Assembly: GCF_002929705.1 (NCBI RefSeq)
Contig: NZ_PJIN01000006.1
Location: 1 to 64,000, forward strand
DNA: 64,000 bases
Direction: 5' to 3'
Origin: Arthrobacter sp. N199823
GTDB lineage: Bacteria; Actinomycetota; Actinomycetes; Actinomycetales; Micrococcaceae
Shown here one piece after another: positions 49,536 to 57,351 of this stretch (its first letter is position 1; every line of letters begins with the position of its first letter). Below the pieces are notes generated by a model. The model ran no database searches and had not been told where the DNA came from. It saw nothing but the letters and a program-made list of their open reading frames with translations. The translations under genes were made by a program, and so were the position numbers.

Positions 49536-50012
49536 CTAGCGAGGGGTGTTGCCGTTTTTCTTGTCAGTAAGCGCCCGCGGACTCCACACCACCATGGATT
49601 GGTTGCTGCGCGGGCGTGGACGCTGGCCACGGGCAAGAGCCACGATGTCCCCACCCAGCAACCCTGCGGCAAACACCCTGCTGTTGGAACGCGGCGGACG
49701 CGATTCCATCTCAGCTGTGACGGCCTCGAGCGCTTCGCTCAGTTCCACCACCTTTGAACGCAGGGCATCAACTTGGTTCTGCAGTTCCATGATGCGCCGA
49801 ATACCCTCAAGGGATACGCCCTCCTGCGAAAGCCGCTGGACCTCGCGGAGCATGCTGACATCATGTTGGGAGTAGCGCCGGGCCCGGCCAGGTGCCCGGT
49901 TGGGCTTGACGATCCCCAACCGGTCGTACTGGCGCAGGGTCTGCGGATGCATATCGGCTAATTCTGCCGCCACGGAAATCACAAAGATCGGGGAGTACGG
50001 GTCAATAATCAT
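49536..50012 (-). CDS. hspR: heat-shock repressor HspR
   Basis: A MerR-type repressor of 158 residues. The helix-turn-helix (FVISVAAELADMHPQTLRQY, then DRLGIVKPNRAPGRARRYS) matches HspR. A short coiled coil (about 75-110) serves dimerisation. The C-terminal tail is basic and Ser/Arg-rich. In Streptomyces and Mycobacterium HspR represses dnaK and clpB with DnaK as co-repressor; the three HAIR-like sites here fit that. ATG 50012 follows AAAGGGA; a longer open frame to 50195 lies in repetitive DNA and is rejected. It is last in the dnaK operon, 256 bp from dnaJ. Confidence 0.93.
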   Translation of the reverse strand: MIIDPYSPIFVISVAAELADMHPQTLRQYDRLGIVKPNRAPGRARRYSQHDVSMLREVQRLSQEGVSLEGIRRIMELQNQVDALRSKVVELSEALEAVTAEMESRPPRSNSRVFAAGLLGGDIVALARGQRPRPRSNQSMVVWSPRALTDKKNGNTPR

Positions 50013-50061
50013 TGCAATTCCCTTTCCATGGAAGTGGCTGGTGCGTTTCCGGCCCCGGCCT

Positions 50062-50260
50062 GGGGCCACAAGCGCGAGGGCCCCGCTGCGGTGGCCACTG
50101 ACCCGAGGGCCGGTACGAGTCCCCGGAGCGCTTGCTGGGCGCCGCGGTCCCCGCTGCGGGGGGACACTGACGCGGTCCCCGCTGCGTGGGCCCACTGACG
50201 CGAGGGGCCCGGTGCGAGCTTGCGAGCAGTGGGAGCGTCAGGGGCGGTACGAGTCCCCGG
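50062..50260. repeat. reiterated GC-rich region between dnaJ and hspR
   Basis: Two 28-bp tandem units start CGGTCCCCGCTGCG (50145-50172, 50173-50200) and differ at a few bases; a third, diverged unit is at 50079-50103. CGGTACGAGTCCCCGG occurs at 50111-50126 and 50245-50260. GCGAGCTTGCGAGC (50214-50227) recurs at 51366. The GGGGCCAC..GCGAGGG word (50062-50084) recurs at 14842. It holds no gene; the 256-bp gap inside the operon may affect mRNA processing. Confidence 0.75.
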
Positions 50261-50268
50261 TGCGGGGA

Positions 50269-51252
50269 CTACAGCTTGGCTTTATCCGCTAGTGCTGCGC
50301 GGGGATCACCGTCGGCAGTGGCTGCCGCGAAGGCACGCACTGCCTCTTCGGCTTCCTTGCTGAGCTTTTGCGGAACGGCCACATCGATCGTGACGAGCAG
50401 ATCGCCGTCGCCCTTATTGGACTTCACGCCGGCACCCTTGACCCGCAGGGTACGACCCGAAGGTGTGCCGGCAGGCACGCGGACGCGGACCGTTTCACCG
50501 GTCAACGTGGGGACGCTAATATCGGCGCCCAGGGCAGCTTCCGGGAAGCTCACTGGCACGTGGATGCGGATGTTGTTGCCGTCACGAATGAAGAATTCGT
50601 GGGGTTTAACGTTGACAGTGACCATCAAGTCGCCGGGGCCGGCAGCACCGCTCTGGCCCTTGCCCTTGACCCGGACCTTCTGGCCGTCCTTGATGCCCGC
50701 GGGGATGCGCACATCAATGACTTCGCCGTTGGGTTCGCGCAGGCCGATCTTGGTTCCGTTGATGGAACCACCAAAGGAAATGGACGTGCTGGCTGTCCGG
50801 TCGCCACCCTTGGTGGGTGTGGGTTGGAAGCCGCCAAATCCGCCGCCACCGCCGAACAAGTCAGCGAATTCCGGGGGCAGACCAGAGTTGCCAAAGCCGG
50901 GGTTCCCGCGGGATCCGCCACGTGGTGCGCCGCGGCCGCCGCCGAAGAGGTCACCGAAGACGTCTTCAAAGCCGCCACCGCCCTGGCCAGCGCCGCCTGC
51001 GCTGAAGCGGGCTCCGCCGCCCATGGCGCGGATGGCGTCATATTGCTCGCGATCATCCTTGCTGGAGAGCACGGAATACGCTTCGGAGACGTCCTTGAAG
51101 GTCTTTTCCGCCTGCGGGTCCCCCGAATTTGTATCCGGGTGGTACTTGCGGGCCAGCTTTCGGTAGGCCTTTTTGATATCGGCTTCGGAAGCATCCTTGG
51201 ATACCCCAAGAATCTTGTAGAAGTCTTTTTCTGCCCAGTCCTGACTTGCCAA
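50269..51252 (-). CDS. dnaJ: J-domain co-chaperone without zinc fingers (DnaJ/CbpA type)
   Basis: A 327-residue DnaK partner. The J domain (1-70) has the HPD at 38-40. A Gly/Phe-rich linker with repeated FGGGGG follows (about 75-140). The substrate-binding C-terminal domain (about 145-310) comes directly after it. The four CxxCxGxG zinc motifs of classical DnaJ are absent, so it is a type II (CbpA-like) J-protein. It starts with TTG 51252, preceded by AAAGGAG. It is separated from grpE by 145 bp with two hairpins. Confidence 0.92.
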   Translation of the reverse strand: MASQDWAEKDFYKILGVSKDASEADIKKAYRKLARKYHPDTNSGDPQAEKTFKDVSEAYSVLSSKDDREQYDAIRAMGGGARFSAGGAGQGGGGFEDVFGDLFGGGRGAPRGGSRGNPGFGNSGLPPEFADLFGGGGGFGGFQPTPTKGGDRTASTSISFGGSINGTKIGLREPNGEVIDVRIPAGIKDGQKVRVKGKGQSGAAGPGDLMVTVNVKPHEFFIRDGNNIRIHVPVSFPEAALGADISVPTLTGETVRVRVPAGTPSGRTLRVKGAGVKSNKGDGDLLVTIDVAVPQKLSKEAEEAVRAFAAATADGDPRAALADKAKL

Positions 51253-51284
51253 GACGTCTCCTTTCTAAAGTTTGTGGGTTAATG

Positions 51285-51349
51285 CTGTGGGCCGGTGGTG
51301 CTGACCCAGAAACTTGATCTGGGTCAGCACCACCGGCTTGGGCCCACAG
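51285..51349. terminator. strong hairpin between grpE and dnaJ
   Basis: CTGTGGGCCGGTGGTGCTGA and the following CCCAGA pair with the complement at the right, a stem of about 27 bp with one bulge. There is no T run. It lies within the operon, so it may cause partial termination, processing or mRNA protection. Confidence 0.7.
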
Positions 51350-51359
51350 TTCCGAGGGT

Positions 51360-51385
51360 CCCAGAGCGAGCTTGCGAGCTCTGGG
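51360..51385. terminator. second hairpin just after grpE
   Basis: CCCAGAGC (51360-51367) pairs with GCTCTGGG (51378-51385). It lies 13 bp after the grpE stop on the minus strand and contains GCGAGCTTGCGAGC, also found at 50214. Confidence 0.55.
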
Positions 51386-51397
51386 AGGAACTGGGGA

Positions 51398-51979
51398 CTA
51401 CTCCGGTACTGCCACAATTACCTGTGCGGCGCGCAGAATACGCTCGCCGGACTTGTAACCATTGCGCAGCACCTGGCTGACAGTGTCAATCTCAACGTCG
51501 GCCGAAGGCTGCTGAATCAGCGCCTCGTGAATGGTCGGATCGAAGGCGACGTCAACGGCGTCGATCTTCTCCAAGCCATAAGTGGCCAGTGCCGTTTCCA
51601 GCTTGGTAGAAATCGCCGCGAACGGTCCGTCGACGATATCGCCGTGGGCACGCCCAGCATCGATGCCATCCAGGACCGGAAGCAAGGCGTTCAGGACGCC
51701 AATGACGGCCATCTGCCCAGCAACTGCGCGGTCACGTTCAACGCGCTTACGGTAGTTGACGTACTCGGCCTGCAAGCGAAGAAGGTCATTCTTCAACTCG
51801 GCGGCCTCGTCAGTGGCGGAACCTTGAGCCACGGCTTCTTCGGCCGGAACCTCAACACCGTTGAGGATCTCTTCGGCCTGAGAGAGCGCGTCGCCTTCAG
51901 CAGCAGCTGCGCTATCGGCTGCGTCAGCCGCAGCGGGATCGTTCTCCGGGATCTCTTCGGGGTTTACGGACTCAGACAT
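51398..51979 (-). CDS. grpE: nucleotide exchange factor GrpE
   Basis: GrpE releases ADP from DnaK. It has 193 residues. The acidic Ala/Glu-rich N-terminus (1-55) is followed by the long dimer helix with LKNDLLRLQAEYVNYRKRVE, then LLPVLDGIDAGRAHGD and a C-terminal beta domain ending VIVAVPE. It starts at ATG 51979, 2 bp after the dnaK stop, with GAAGAAG as a possible ribosome-binding site. Confidence 0.96.
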   Translation of the reverse strand: MSESVNPEEIPENDPAAADAADSAAAAEGDALSQAEEILNGVEVPAEEAVAQGSATDEAAELKNDLLRLQAEYVNYRKRVERDRAVAGQMAVIGVLNALLPVLDGIDAGRAHGDIVDGPFAAISTKLETALATYGLEKIDAVDVAFDPTIHEALIQQPSADVEIDTVSQVLRNGYKSGERILRAAQVIVAVPE

Positions 51980-51981
51980 GC

Positions 51982-53853
51982 TTACTTCTTCTCGTCTGCG
52001 TCTTCGTCGATGATCTCGGCGTCAACGATGTCCTCTTCAGGAGCACCATCGGAGGATGCGGCACCTTCGGAAGCACCGGCGTCGGCCGTGGCACCCTCAG
52101 CAGCAGCTGCGGCGTAGATTGCCTCGCCCAGTGAGGACTGTGAAGCCTGCAGCTTCTCAAACGCGGTCTTGACGGCTGCGTCGTCGTCGCCTGCAAGGGC
52201 TGTCTTCAGCGCGGTGACATCTTCCTTGACGGGGTTCTTGATCTCGTCGGAGAGCTTGTCATCGTTGTCGGCCAGAACCTTGTCCACCGAGTAGTGCAGC
52301 TGCTCTGCGGAGTTACGCAGATCTGCTGCCTCGCGGCGTTCCTTGTCCTCGGCTGCGTGCTCTTCAGCTTCGCGAACCATGCGCTCAATGTCATCCTTGG
52401 ACAGCGAGGAGCCGCCCGTGATGGTCATGGACTGCTCGACGCCGGTGCCCTTGTCCTTAGCGGAAACGTGCACAATACCGTTGGCATCGATGTCGAAGGT
52501 GACCTCAACCTGCGGGACGCCGCGCGGAGCCGGAGCAATACCGGTCAGCTCGAACGTGCCCAGCGGCTTGTTGTCGCGAGTGAACTGACGCTCACCCTGG
52601 AAGACCTGGATGGCAACCGAGGGCTGGTTGTCATCGGCGGTGGTGAAGGTCTCGGAACGCTTGGTGGGGATAGCCGTGTTGCGCTCGATCAGGTGGGTCA
52701 TCACTCCACCCTTGGTCTCAATGCCCAAGGACAGCGGGGTGACGTCGATGAGCAGAACGTCCTTGCGCTCACCCTTCAAAACGCCGGCCTGCAGTGCGGC
52801 GCCAACGGCCACAACCTCATCCGGGTTGACACCCTTGTTGGGCTCCTTGCCGCCAGCGAGTTCCTTGACGAGCTCGGAAACAGCAGGCATACGGGTGGAG
52901 CCACCGACGAGCACGATGTGATCGATGTCAGAAACCTTGATGTTGGCTTCCTTGATGACGTCGTTGAACGGCTTCTTGGTGCGCTCGAGCAGGTCGCTGG
53001 TCAGTTCCTGGAACTTGGCGCGAGTCAGCTGCTCGTCCAAGTGAACCGGGCCGTCAGCAGTAACGGAGAGGTACTGGAGGGAAACGCTGGTGGAGGAAGC
53101 CGAGGAGAGTTCCTTCTTGGCCTGCTCAGCAGCTTCCTTCAGACGCTGCAGTGCGATCTTGTCCTTGGACAGGTCGATGCCCTTGACCTTGAGCTGGTTC
53201 AGCAGGAAGTCAACAATGCGCTGATCCCAGTCGTCGCCGCCGAGGCGGTTGTCACCGTAGGTTGCGCGAACCTGGATGGTGGAGAAGTCGTCTTCATCCT
53301 TGCCAACTTCGAGCAGGGAAACGTCGAACGTTCCGCCACCGAGGTCGAATACCAGAATGAGCTCGTCTTCCTTGCCCTTTTCCAGGCCGTAAGCCAAAGC
53401 AGCAGCAGTGGGCTCGTTGACAATACGCAGCACGTTCAAGCCTGCGATTTCGCCGGCTTCCTTCGTGGCCTGACGCTCAGCGTCATTGAAGTAGGCCGGG
53501 ACGGTGATAACAGCGTCGGTGACCTTTTCGCCCAGGTAAGCTTCGGCGTCGTTCTTGAGCTTCATCAAGGTACGAGCGGAGATTTCCTGCGCCGTGTACT
53601 TCTTGTCGTCAATGGCGACGGTCCAGTCGGTGCCCATGTGGCGCTTGACCGAAGCGATGGTGCGGTCGATGTTGTTGACGGCCTGGCGCTTGGCGATTTC
53701 GCCAACCAGAACTTCGCCAGCCTTGGAGAAGGCAACAACTGAGGGGGTGGTGCGGCCGCCTTCAGCGTTGGCAATAACGGTGGGCTCGCCACCTTCCAAG
53801 ACGGATACAACAGAGTTGGTGGTTCCGAGGTCAATACCTACGGCACGTGACAT
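51982..53853 (-). CDS. dnaK: molecular chaperone DnaK (Hsp70)
   Basis: The main Hsp70, 623 residues. The ATPase domain has [36 protein letters not shown] and [17 protein letters not shown]. The substrate-binding domain follows from about 385. The C-terminal lid ends in a low-complexity Ala/Asp/Glu tail, [12 protein letters not shown] at the end. The ATG follows AAAGGAACC. It is first in dnaK-grpE-dnaJ-hspR. A promoter and two HAIR sites lie 70-145 bp upstream. Confidence 0.98.
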   Translation of the reverse strand: MSRAVGIDLGTTNSVVSVLEGGEPTVIANAEGGRTTPSVVAFSKAGEVLVGEIAKRQAVNNIDRTIASVKRHMGTDWTVAIDDKKYTAQEISARTLMKLKNDAEAYLGEKVTDAVITVPAYFNDAERQATKEAGEIAGLNVLRIVNEPTAAALAYGLEKGKEDELILVFDLGGGTFDVSLLEVGKDEDDFSTIQVRATYGDNRLGGDDWDQRIVDFLLNQLKVKGIDLSKDKIALQRLKEAAEQAKKELSSASSTSVSLQYLSVTADGPVHLDEQLTRAKFQELTSDLLERTKKPFNDVIKEANIKVSDIDHIVLVGGSTRMPAVSELVKELAGGKEPNKGVNPDEVVAVGAALQAGVLKGERKDVLLIDVTPLSLGIETKGGVMTHLIERNTAIPTKRSETFTTADDNQPSVAIQVFQGERQFTRDNKPLGTFELTGIAPAPRGVPQVEVTFDIDANGIVHVSAKDKGTGVEQSMTITGGSSLSKDDIERMVREAEEHAAEDKERREAADLRNSAEQLHYSVDKVLADNDDKLSDEIKNPVKEDVTALKTALAGDDDAAVKTAFEKLQASQSSLGEAIYAAAAAEGATADAGASEGAASSDGAPEEDIVDAEIIDEDADEKK

Positions 53854-53922
53854 AAGTGGTTCCTTTCATGAGCCGCTGCGTGAACTTGTCCGCCAGGGTG
53901 GCGGTTCGCTCAACCAGCGGTA

Positions 53923-53996
53923 TTGAGCGTTCTGCACTCAACTTTACTCAGACTCGTTTCCATGTCAAATGAAGTTGAGCGTACTTGACTCAACTT
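53923..53996 (-). promoter_or_regulatory. dnaK promoter with two HspR-type operators (HAIR)
   Basis: Distal site: AAGTTGAG-N9-CTCAACTT (53972-53996), with the same arms as the clpB site. Proximal site: TTGAG-N9-CTCAA (53923-53941). Between them on the minus strand lie -35 TTGACA (53968-53963), a 16-bp spacer and -10 TAAAGT (53946-53941), so the start of transcription falls inside the proximal site. Confidence 0.88.
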
Positions 53997-54058
53997 TCAC
54001 TTTAGGCGAACAAGTACGACGCCGGATGGCCGGGTTTTGGGACCTCGCTCACTATCTG

Positions 54059-54150
54059 GACGGTAGTTAGCAACGGAAGCCCCTTTGTAGCTACCGTCTT
54101 GGCAGCTAAGTACCGTCCTAGCGGCTAAACATCGTCCAGTCGCTCAACCG
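54059..54150. repeat. small degenerate repeat cluster upstream of dnaK
   Basis: GACGGTAGTTAGC (54059-54071) is nearly complementary to GCTAAGTACCGTC (54105-54117), and 18-19-bp units (GCTACCGTC, GCTAAGTACCGTCC, GCTAAACATCGTCC) follow each other. It lies between the dnaK operators and the next gene; function unknown. Confidence 0.5.
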
Positions 54151-54192
54151 GCCACATTCTGGAAGCTCTCGCGCCACTTTCACCTCTAGGCG

Positions 54193-54198
54193 TACGCT
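54193..54198 (+). promoter_or_regulatory. -10 box of the methyltransferase gene, leaderless start
   Basis: TACGCT ends 6 nt before ATG 54205. Confidence 0.5.
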
Positions 54199-54204
54199 CC
54201 AGAT

Positions 54205-55023
54205 ATGAACGAGTTACCAGTATCTGGAGATATTTACACCCACGGCCACCACGAAAGCGTGCTGCGATCGCACGCGTCTCGAACGGCAGGAAACTCCGCG
54301 GCGTACTTGATCCCGCACCTCACCCACGGGCGCAGCGTGCTGGATGTGGGTTCAGGCCCCGGCACCATCACGGCCGATTTTGCCCGGCTCGTAGCACCCG
54401 GAGCCGTAGTGGGCCTTGACCGTTCTCCGGAGGTAGTTGCGGCCGCCACCGCGTTGGCTCGGGAGCAACATCTGAGCAATTTGAACTTTGACACCGGCGA
54501 TGTCTACGCCCTCGAGTTTTCAGATGACAGCTTCGATGTGGTCCACGCCCACCAGGTTCTGCAACACCTGACGGATCCGGTGGCGGCGCTTGTGGAAATG
54601 CGGCGCGTGGCGAAACCGGGCGGCATTGTGGCCGTGCGGGACGCTGATTTTCATGGCATGTCCTGGTATCCGGAACTGCCCGAACTTGATGAGTGGATGG
54701 AGTTGTATCAGCAGGTAGCGCGGCACAATCAGGCGGAGCCAGACGCGGGGAGGCGGCTGCTGAGTTGGGCGCTGGCCGCTGGTCTGAGCAACGTGGCACC
54801 CTCCAGCGCCAATTGGCTCTACGCAACTGTTGAACAGCGAGCGTGGCTTGCCGGGGTCTGGGCGGACAGAACGGTGGGTTCAGCGTTTGCAGAGCAAGCC
54901 GTGGCTTATGGACTGGCCAATACTGAATCTCTTGAGCGAATCGCCGCAGGCTGGCGGGCGTGGGGTGCCAGTGAAGACGGCTGGTTCCTGATGCCCAACG
55001 GGGAAATCATCGCCCGGGCCTAA
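54205..55023 (+). CDS. class I SAM-dependent methyltransferase
   Basis: A 272-residue cytoplasmic enzyme. The Rossmann core has motif I VLDVGSGPGTITADFA (about 49-64), the acidic VVGLDRSPEVVAAA, and VHAHQVLQHLTDPVAAL, as in Methyltransf_11/25 families. MRRVAKPGGIVAVRD is motif VI-like. The C-terminal third is variable and probably gives substrate choice. The substrate is unknown, and neighbours give no hint. It has a leaderless start and transcription diverges from dnaK. Confidence 0.85.
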   Translation: MNELPVSGDIYTHGHHESVLRSHASRTAGNSAAYLIPHLTHGRSVLDVGSGPGTITADFARLVAPGAVVGLDRSPEVVAAATALAREQHLSNLNFDTGDVYALEFSDDSFDVVHAHQVLQHLTDPVAALVEMRRVAKPGGIVAVRDADFHGMSWYPELPELDEWMELYQQVARHNQAEPDAGRRLLSWALAAGLSNVAPSSANWLYATVEQRAWLAGVWADRTVGSAFAEQAVAYGLANTESLERIAAGWRAWGASEDGWFLMPNGEIIARA

Positions 55024-55038
55024 ATAGAACCGCGGCTT

Positions 55039-55044
55039 AATAGT
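55039..55044 (+). promoter_or_regulatory. possible -10 box before the TMEM175-like gene
   Basis: AATAGT ends 6 nt before an ATG at 55051 that is in frame with the main gene. If real, transcription begins 72 nt before the Shine-Dalgarno-led GTG at 55123. Confidence 0.35.
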
Positions 55045-55122
55045 CGCGTCATGTGTCAGCCACAGGGTCCTGCAGGAACGTTCCACGCCACGCAATCCAA
55101 ACCACACATTGGAGGTACCCCG

Positions 55123-55743
55123 GTGGAAAAGAACCGGCTCGAAGCACTCAGCGACGGTGTTCTGGCGATCATCATCACCATCATGGTGCTTGAGTTCAAA
55201 ACGCCAGAAACCGCAGACTGGGCGGGGCTAGCAAGCATCTATCCCACTCTTTTGAGCTATCTGTTGAGCTTCATTTATGTGGGTATTTACTGGAACAACC
55301 ATCACCACATGATCAAGCTCGCCGATAGGGTCACCGGCGGCATTCTGTGGGCCAATCTGCACCTGCTGTTCTGGCTATCTCTGGTGCCTTTCATGACCCG
55401 ATGGATGGACGATTCAGGATTCGCCATGGTTCCGGTCTTTATGTACGGCATCAATTTGATGCTGGCTGCGATCGCCTACGCTATCCTCCAAGCCGGCTTT
55501 GTCCGCCAGCAAGGGCCAAGCGGACCGCTCGCAACCGCACTGGGGAAGAATCGCAAGGCGCGCATCTCCCCCGTCATTTACATTGCTGGTTGCGCCCTGA
55601 CGTTCATTGCCCCAGCGTTCGGTCTCCTCGCTTACGCAATCGTGGCAGCGCTTTGGCTGGTACCTGATCGCGGCATGGAACGGGCACTTCGCCCTGAGGG
55701 TGAAGTGAAAGGCTTCTCTGTTCCGGACAGTCAAGCAGGCTAG
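55123..55743 (+). CDS. TMEM175/DUF1211 family potassium channel-like protein
   Basis: A 206-residue membrane protein with six helices. The first helix carries the family hallmark RLEALSDGVLAI. Later segments are LLSYLLSFIYVGIYWNNHHH and LFWLSLVPFMTRW. Bacterial TMEM175 proteins form tetrameric K+ channels with leucine gates; direct data for this one are lacking. GTG 55123 follows GGAGGT and gives the family N-terminus. An in-frame ATG at 55051 with a possible -10 box could add 24 residues. It overlaps the stop of the multicopper oxidase (opposite strand) by 4 bp. Confidence 0.85.
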   Translation: MEKNRLEALSDGVLAIIITIMVLEFKTPETADWAGLASIYPTLLSYLLSFIYVGIYWNNHHHMIKLADRVTGGILWANLHLLFWLSLVPFMTRWMDDSGFAMVPVFMYGINLMLAAIAYAILQAGFVRQQGPSGPLATALGKNRKARISPVIYIAGCALTFIAPAFGLLAYAIVAALWLVPDRGMERALRPEGEVKGFSVPDSQAG

Positions 55744-57224
55744 GCGTCCACCACGAGGAATTGTCCCATCATGCCCATGTCCTCATGCCACAACAGGTGG
55801 CAGTGGTACATGTAGGGCATCATGGGGTCGGCGTCCTTACCGAATTTCATGAGCAACCGGATGGTCACACCGGGCGGCGCATAAACGGTGTCCTTCCAGC
55901 CCGCGAGTTCCGGCGGAGGCGGCTGCTCATTCAGGGTAAGAATCTGGAATTGGACATCATGGATGTGGAAGTTGTGCGGCTGATTGTGGGCATTGAGCAC
56001 AGCCCAGGCTTCCGTTGCCCCGGCCTTGACCGAGAGGTCAATCCTGTCCATGTCCATGGATTTGTTATTGATGACGTTGTCGCCGAGCTGGAACATGCGC
56101 ATGGCCCCGGCAAGGGCCGGATCCGGATAATCCATTGAGGCAAGCTGTGCAGGGATCGGAGTTGCTGGGCTCAGGGTGGCGGCAGCCTTTAGTTGGAGAA
56201 TGTCCAGCAAGTCTTGCGCACCGGCGTCGGCCGTGCGGGATTCGGCCACACCCAGGTCCTGGGCAAAAGAGCGCAGCGTTACAGTTTCACCGGGGAGAAC
56301 CGCAACGATGATTTCGGCACGCTCACCCGGGGTGAGCATGATCCGGCTCAGCGCCACGGGTGCCCCTAGGAGGCCGCCGTCGCTAGCGATCATGGTGAAT
56401 TTACGGTCATCGGAGAAGCCAAAGTTGTAACTGCGAGCGCTCGACGCGTTCAGCAGCCGCAGCCGCGTGTGCTGCGCCACCACATCCAACATTGGCGCTG
56501 CCGTGCCGTTGACCAGCACTGTGCTGCCCAGCATGCCGACCCCGCTCCGCCCGGTTTCAACGATCTGGCCCTTTTCGGAGAACGTCTTGTCCTGAACAAT
56601 GACGGGGATATCGTCCACGCCATAGTTACGGGGCAGATCTAGGGCGCCCTCTTCGTCGTCGTCGATGATGAACATCCCACCGATCCCCTTGTACAGGTGC
56701 CGTTCCGTCTGCCCGTGTGGATGCGGGTGGTACCAGAGGGTCGCCGCTGTCTGGTCAATAGTCCAGGAGGGGGCCCATGTCTTACCGGGTTCAACCATTT
56801 GGTGCGGACCGCCGTCGGCCGCGGCGGGCAGGCGCACGCCGTGCCAGTGCAGGCTAGTGGCTTCGTCTAGTTCGTTGCTCACATTGAGGAGGATCTGCTC
56901 GCCGCGGCGCACTCTCAGCGTGGGCCCCAGAAAAGCGCCGTTGACGCCCCAGGTGTCAGCTTTTCCACCGGCGACGATCTCCGATTGGCCGGCTTGGGTC
57001 ACGAGGTCAAAGACGCGCTGCCCGTCCGTGAGCTTCGACTTCGCCAGCGGCGGGACATGCAGCGGGTTGCGGAAATCAACCTTGCCCACGGTGTCCAGTG
57101 GCTCCCGTCCTGCCGTGCCGCCGCACCCCGCCAACGTGGCCATCGTTCCCACGCCGAGGCCCAAGGTGGACAATTGGAGAAAATGGCGGCGGTTGAGACC
57201 TAATCGTTTTGTTGGAGCGCTCAT
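55740..57224 (-). CDS. Tat-exported multicopper oxidase, probable lipoprotein
   Basis: A 494-residue cupredoxin-repeat oxidase of the CueO/CotA type. A Tat signal (NRRHFLQ, 11-17) is followed by a lipobox LAGC (30-33), so it is probably tethered outside the membrane. Copper ligands: HWHG, WYHPHPHG, HNFHIHD and the type 1 site MYHCHLLWHEDMGMM. It may oxidise Cu(I) or phenols. The start at ATG 57224 is favoured because TAGGAT lies 7 nt upstream and the Tat motif follows. An inverted repeat upstream (57261-57282) could be its operator. Confidence 0.9.
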   Translation of the reverse strand: MSAPTKRLGLNRRHFLQLSTLGLGVGTMATLAGCGGTAGREPLDTVGKVDFRNPLHVPPLAKSKLTDGQRVFDLVTQAGQSEIVAGGKADTWGVNGAFLGPTLRVRRGEQILLNVSNELDEATSLHWHGVRLPAAADGGPHQMVEPGKTWAPSWTIDQTAATLWYHPHPHGQTERHLYKGIGGMFIIDDDEEGALDLPRNYGVDDIPVIVQDKTFSEKGQIVETGRSGVGMLGSTVLVNGTAAPMLDVVAQHTRLRLLNASSARSYNFGFSDDRKFTMIASDGGLLGAPVALSRIMLTPGERAEIIVAVLPGETVTLRSFAQDLGVAESRTADAGAQDLLDILQLKAAATLSPATPIPAQLASMDYPDPALAGAMRMFQLGDNVINNKSMDMDRIDLSVKAGATEAWAVLNAHNQPHNFHIHDVQFQILTLNEQPPPPELAGWKDTVYAPPGVTIRLLMKFGKDADPMMPYMYHCHLLWHEDMGMMGQFLVVDA

Positions 57225-57231
57225 TTGCTTC

Positions 57232-57237
57232 ATCCTA
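57232..57237 (-). promoter_or_regulatory. -10 box of the multicopper oxidase gene, leaderless start
   Basis: Minus-strand TAGGAT ends 7 nt before ATG 57224, as in yjdM. Confidence 0.5.
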
Positions 57238-57260
57238 GTTGCCGCTTCTGGGAGGACCCT

Positions 57261-57282
57261 CGACGGCGGGTACTCGCCGTCG
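57261..57282. promoter_or_regulatory. palindrome upstream of the multicopper oxidase
   Basis: CGACGGCG-N6-CGCCGTCG is a perfect dyad about 24 bp before the -10 box, in the divergent gap to the LysE gene. It could be an operator for either gene. Confidence 0.45.
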
Positions 57283-57339
57283 AATCTGTCATACCCAGTT
57301 CGATAGCCGCAGGTGGACGGACTCACTGTCCATGACACG

Positions 57340-57345
57340 TAAGCT
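57340..57345 (+). promoter_or_regulatory. -10 box of the LysE gene, leaderless start
   Basis: TAAGCT ends 6 nt before GTG 57352. Confidence 0.5.
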
Positions 57346-57351
57346 AAGCGG

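Noticed and set aside
50013-50195. Longer N-terminus for HspR
   Set aside because: The extra frame reads through GC-rich repeats; ATG 50012 has AAAGGGA upstream and fits the family.
50368-51282. Two long plus-strand frames opposite dnaJ
   Set aside because: They are caused by the Gly-rich and GC-rich codons of dnaJ; no start signals and no family match.
52294-53742. Plus-strand open frame of 482 codons opposite dnaK
   Set aside because: Known type of dnaK antisense frame in high-GC genomes. No ribosome-binding site or promoter, and dnaK is certain.
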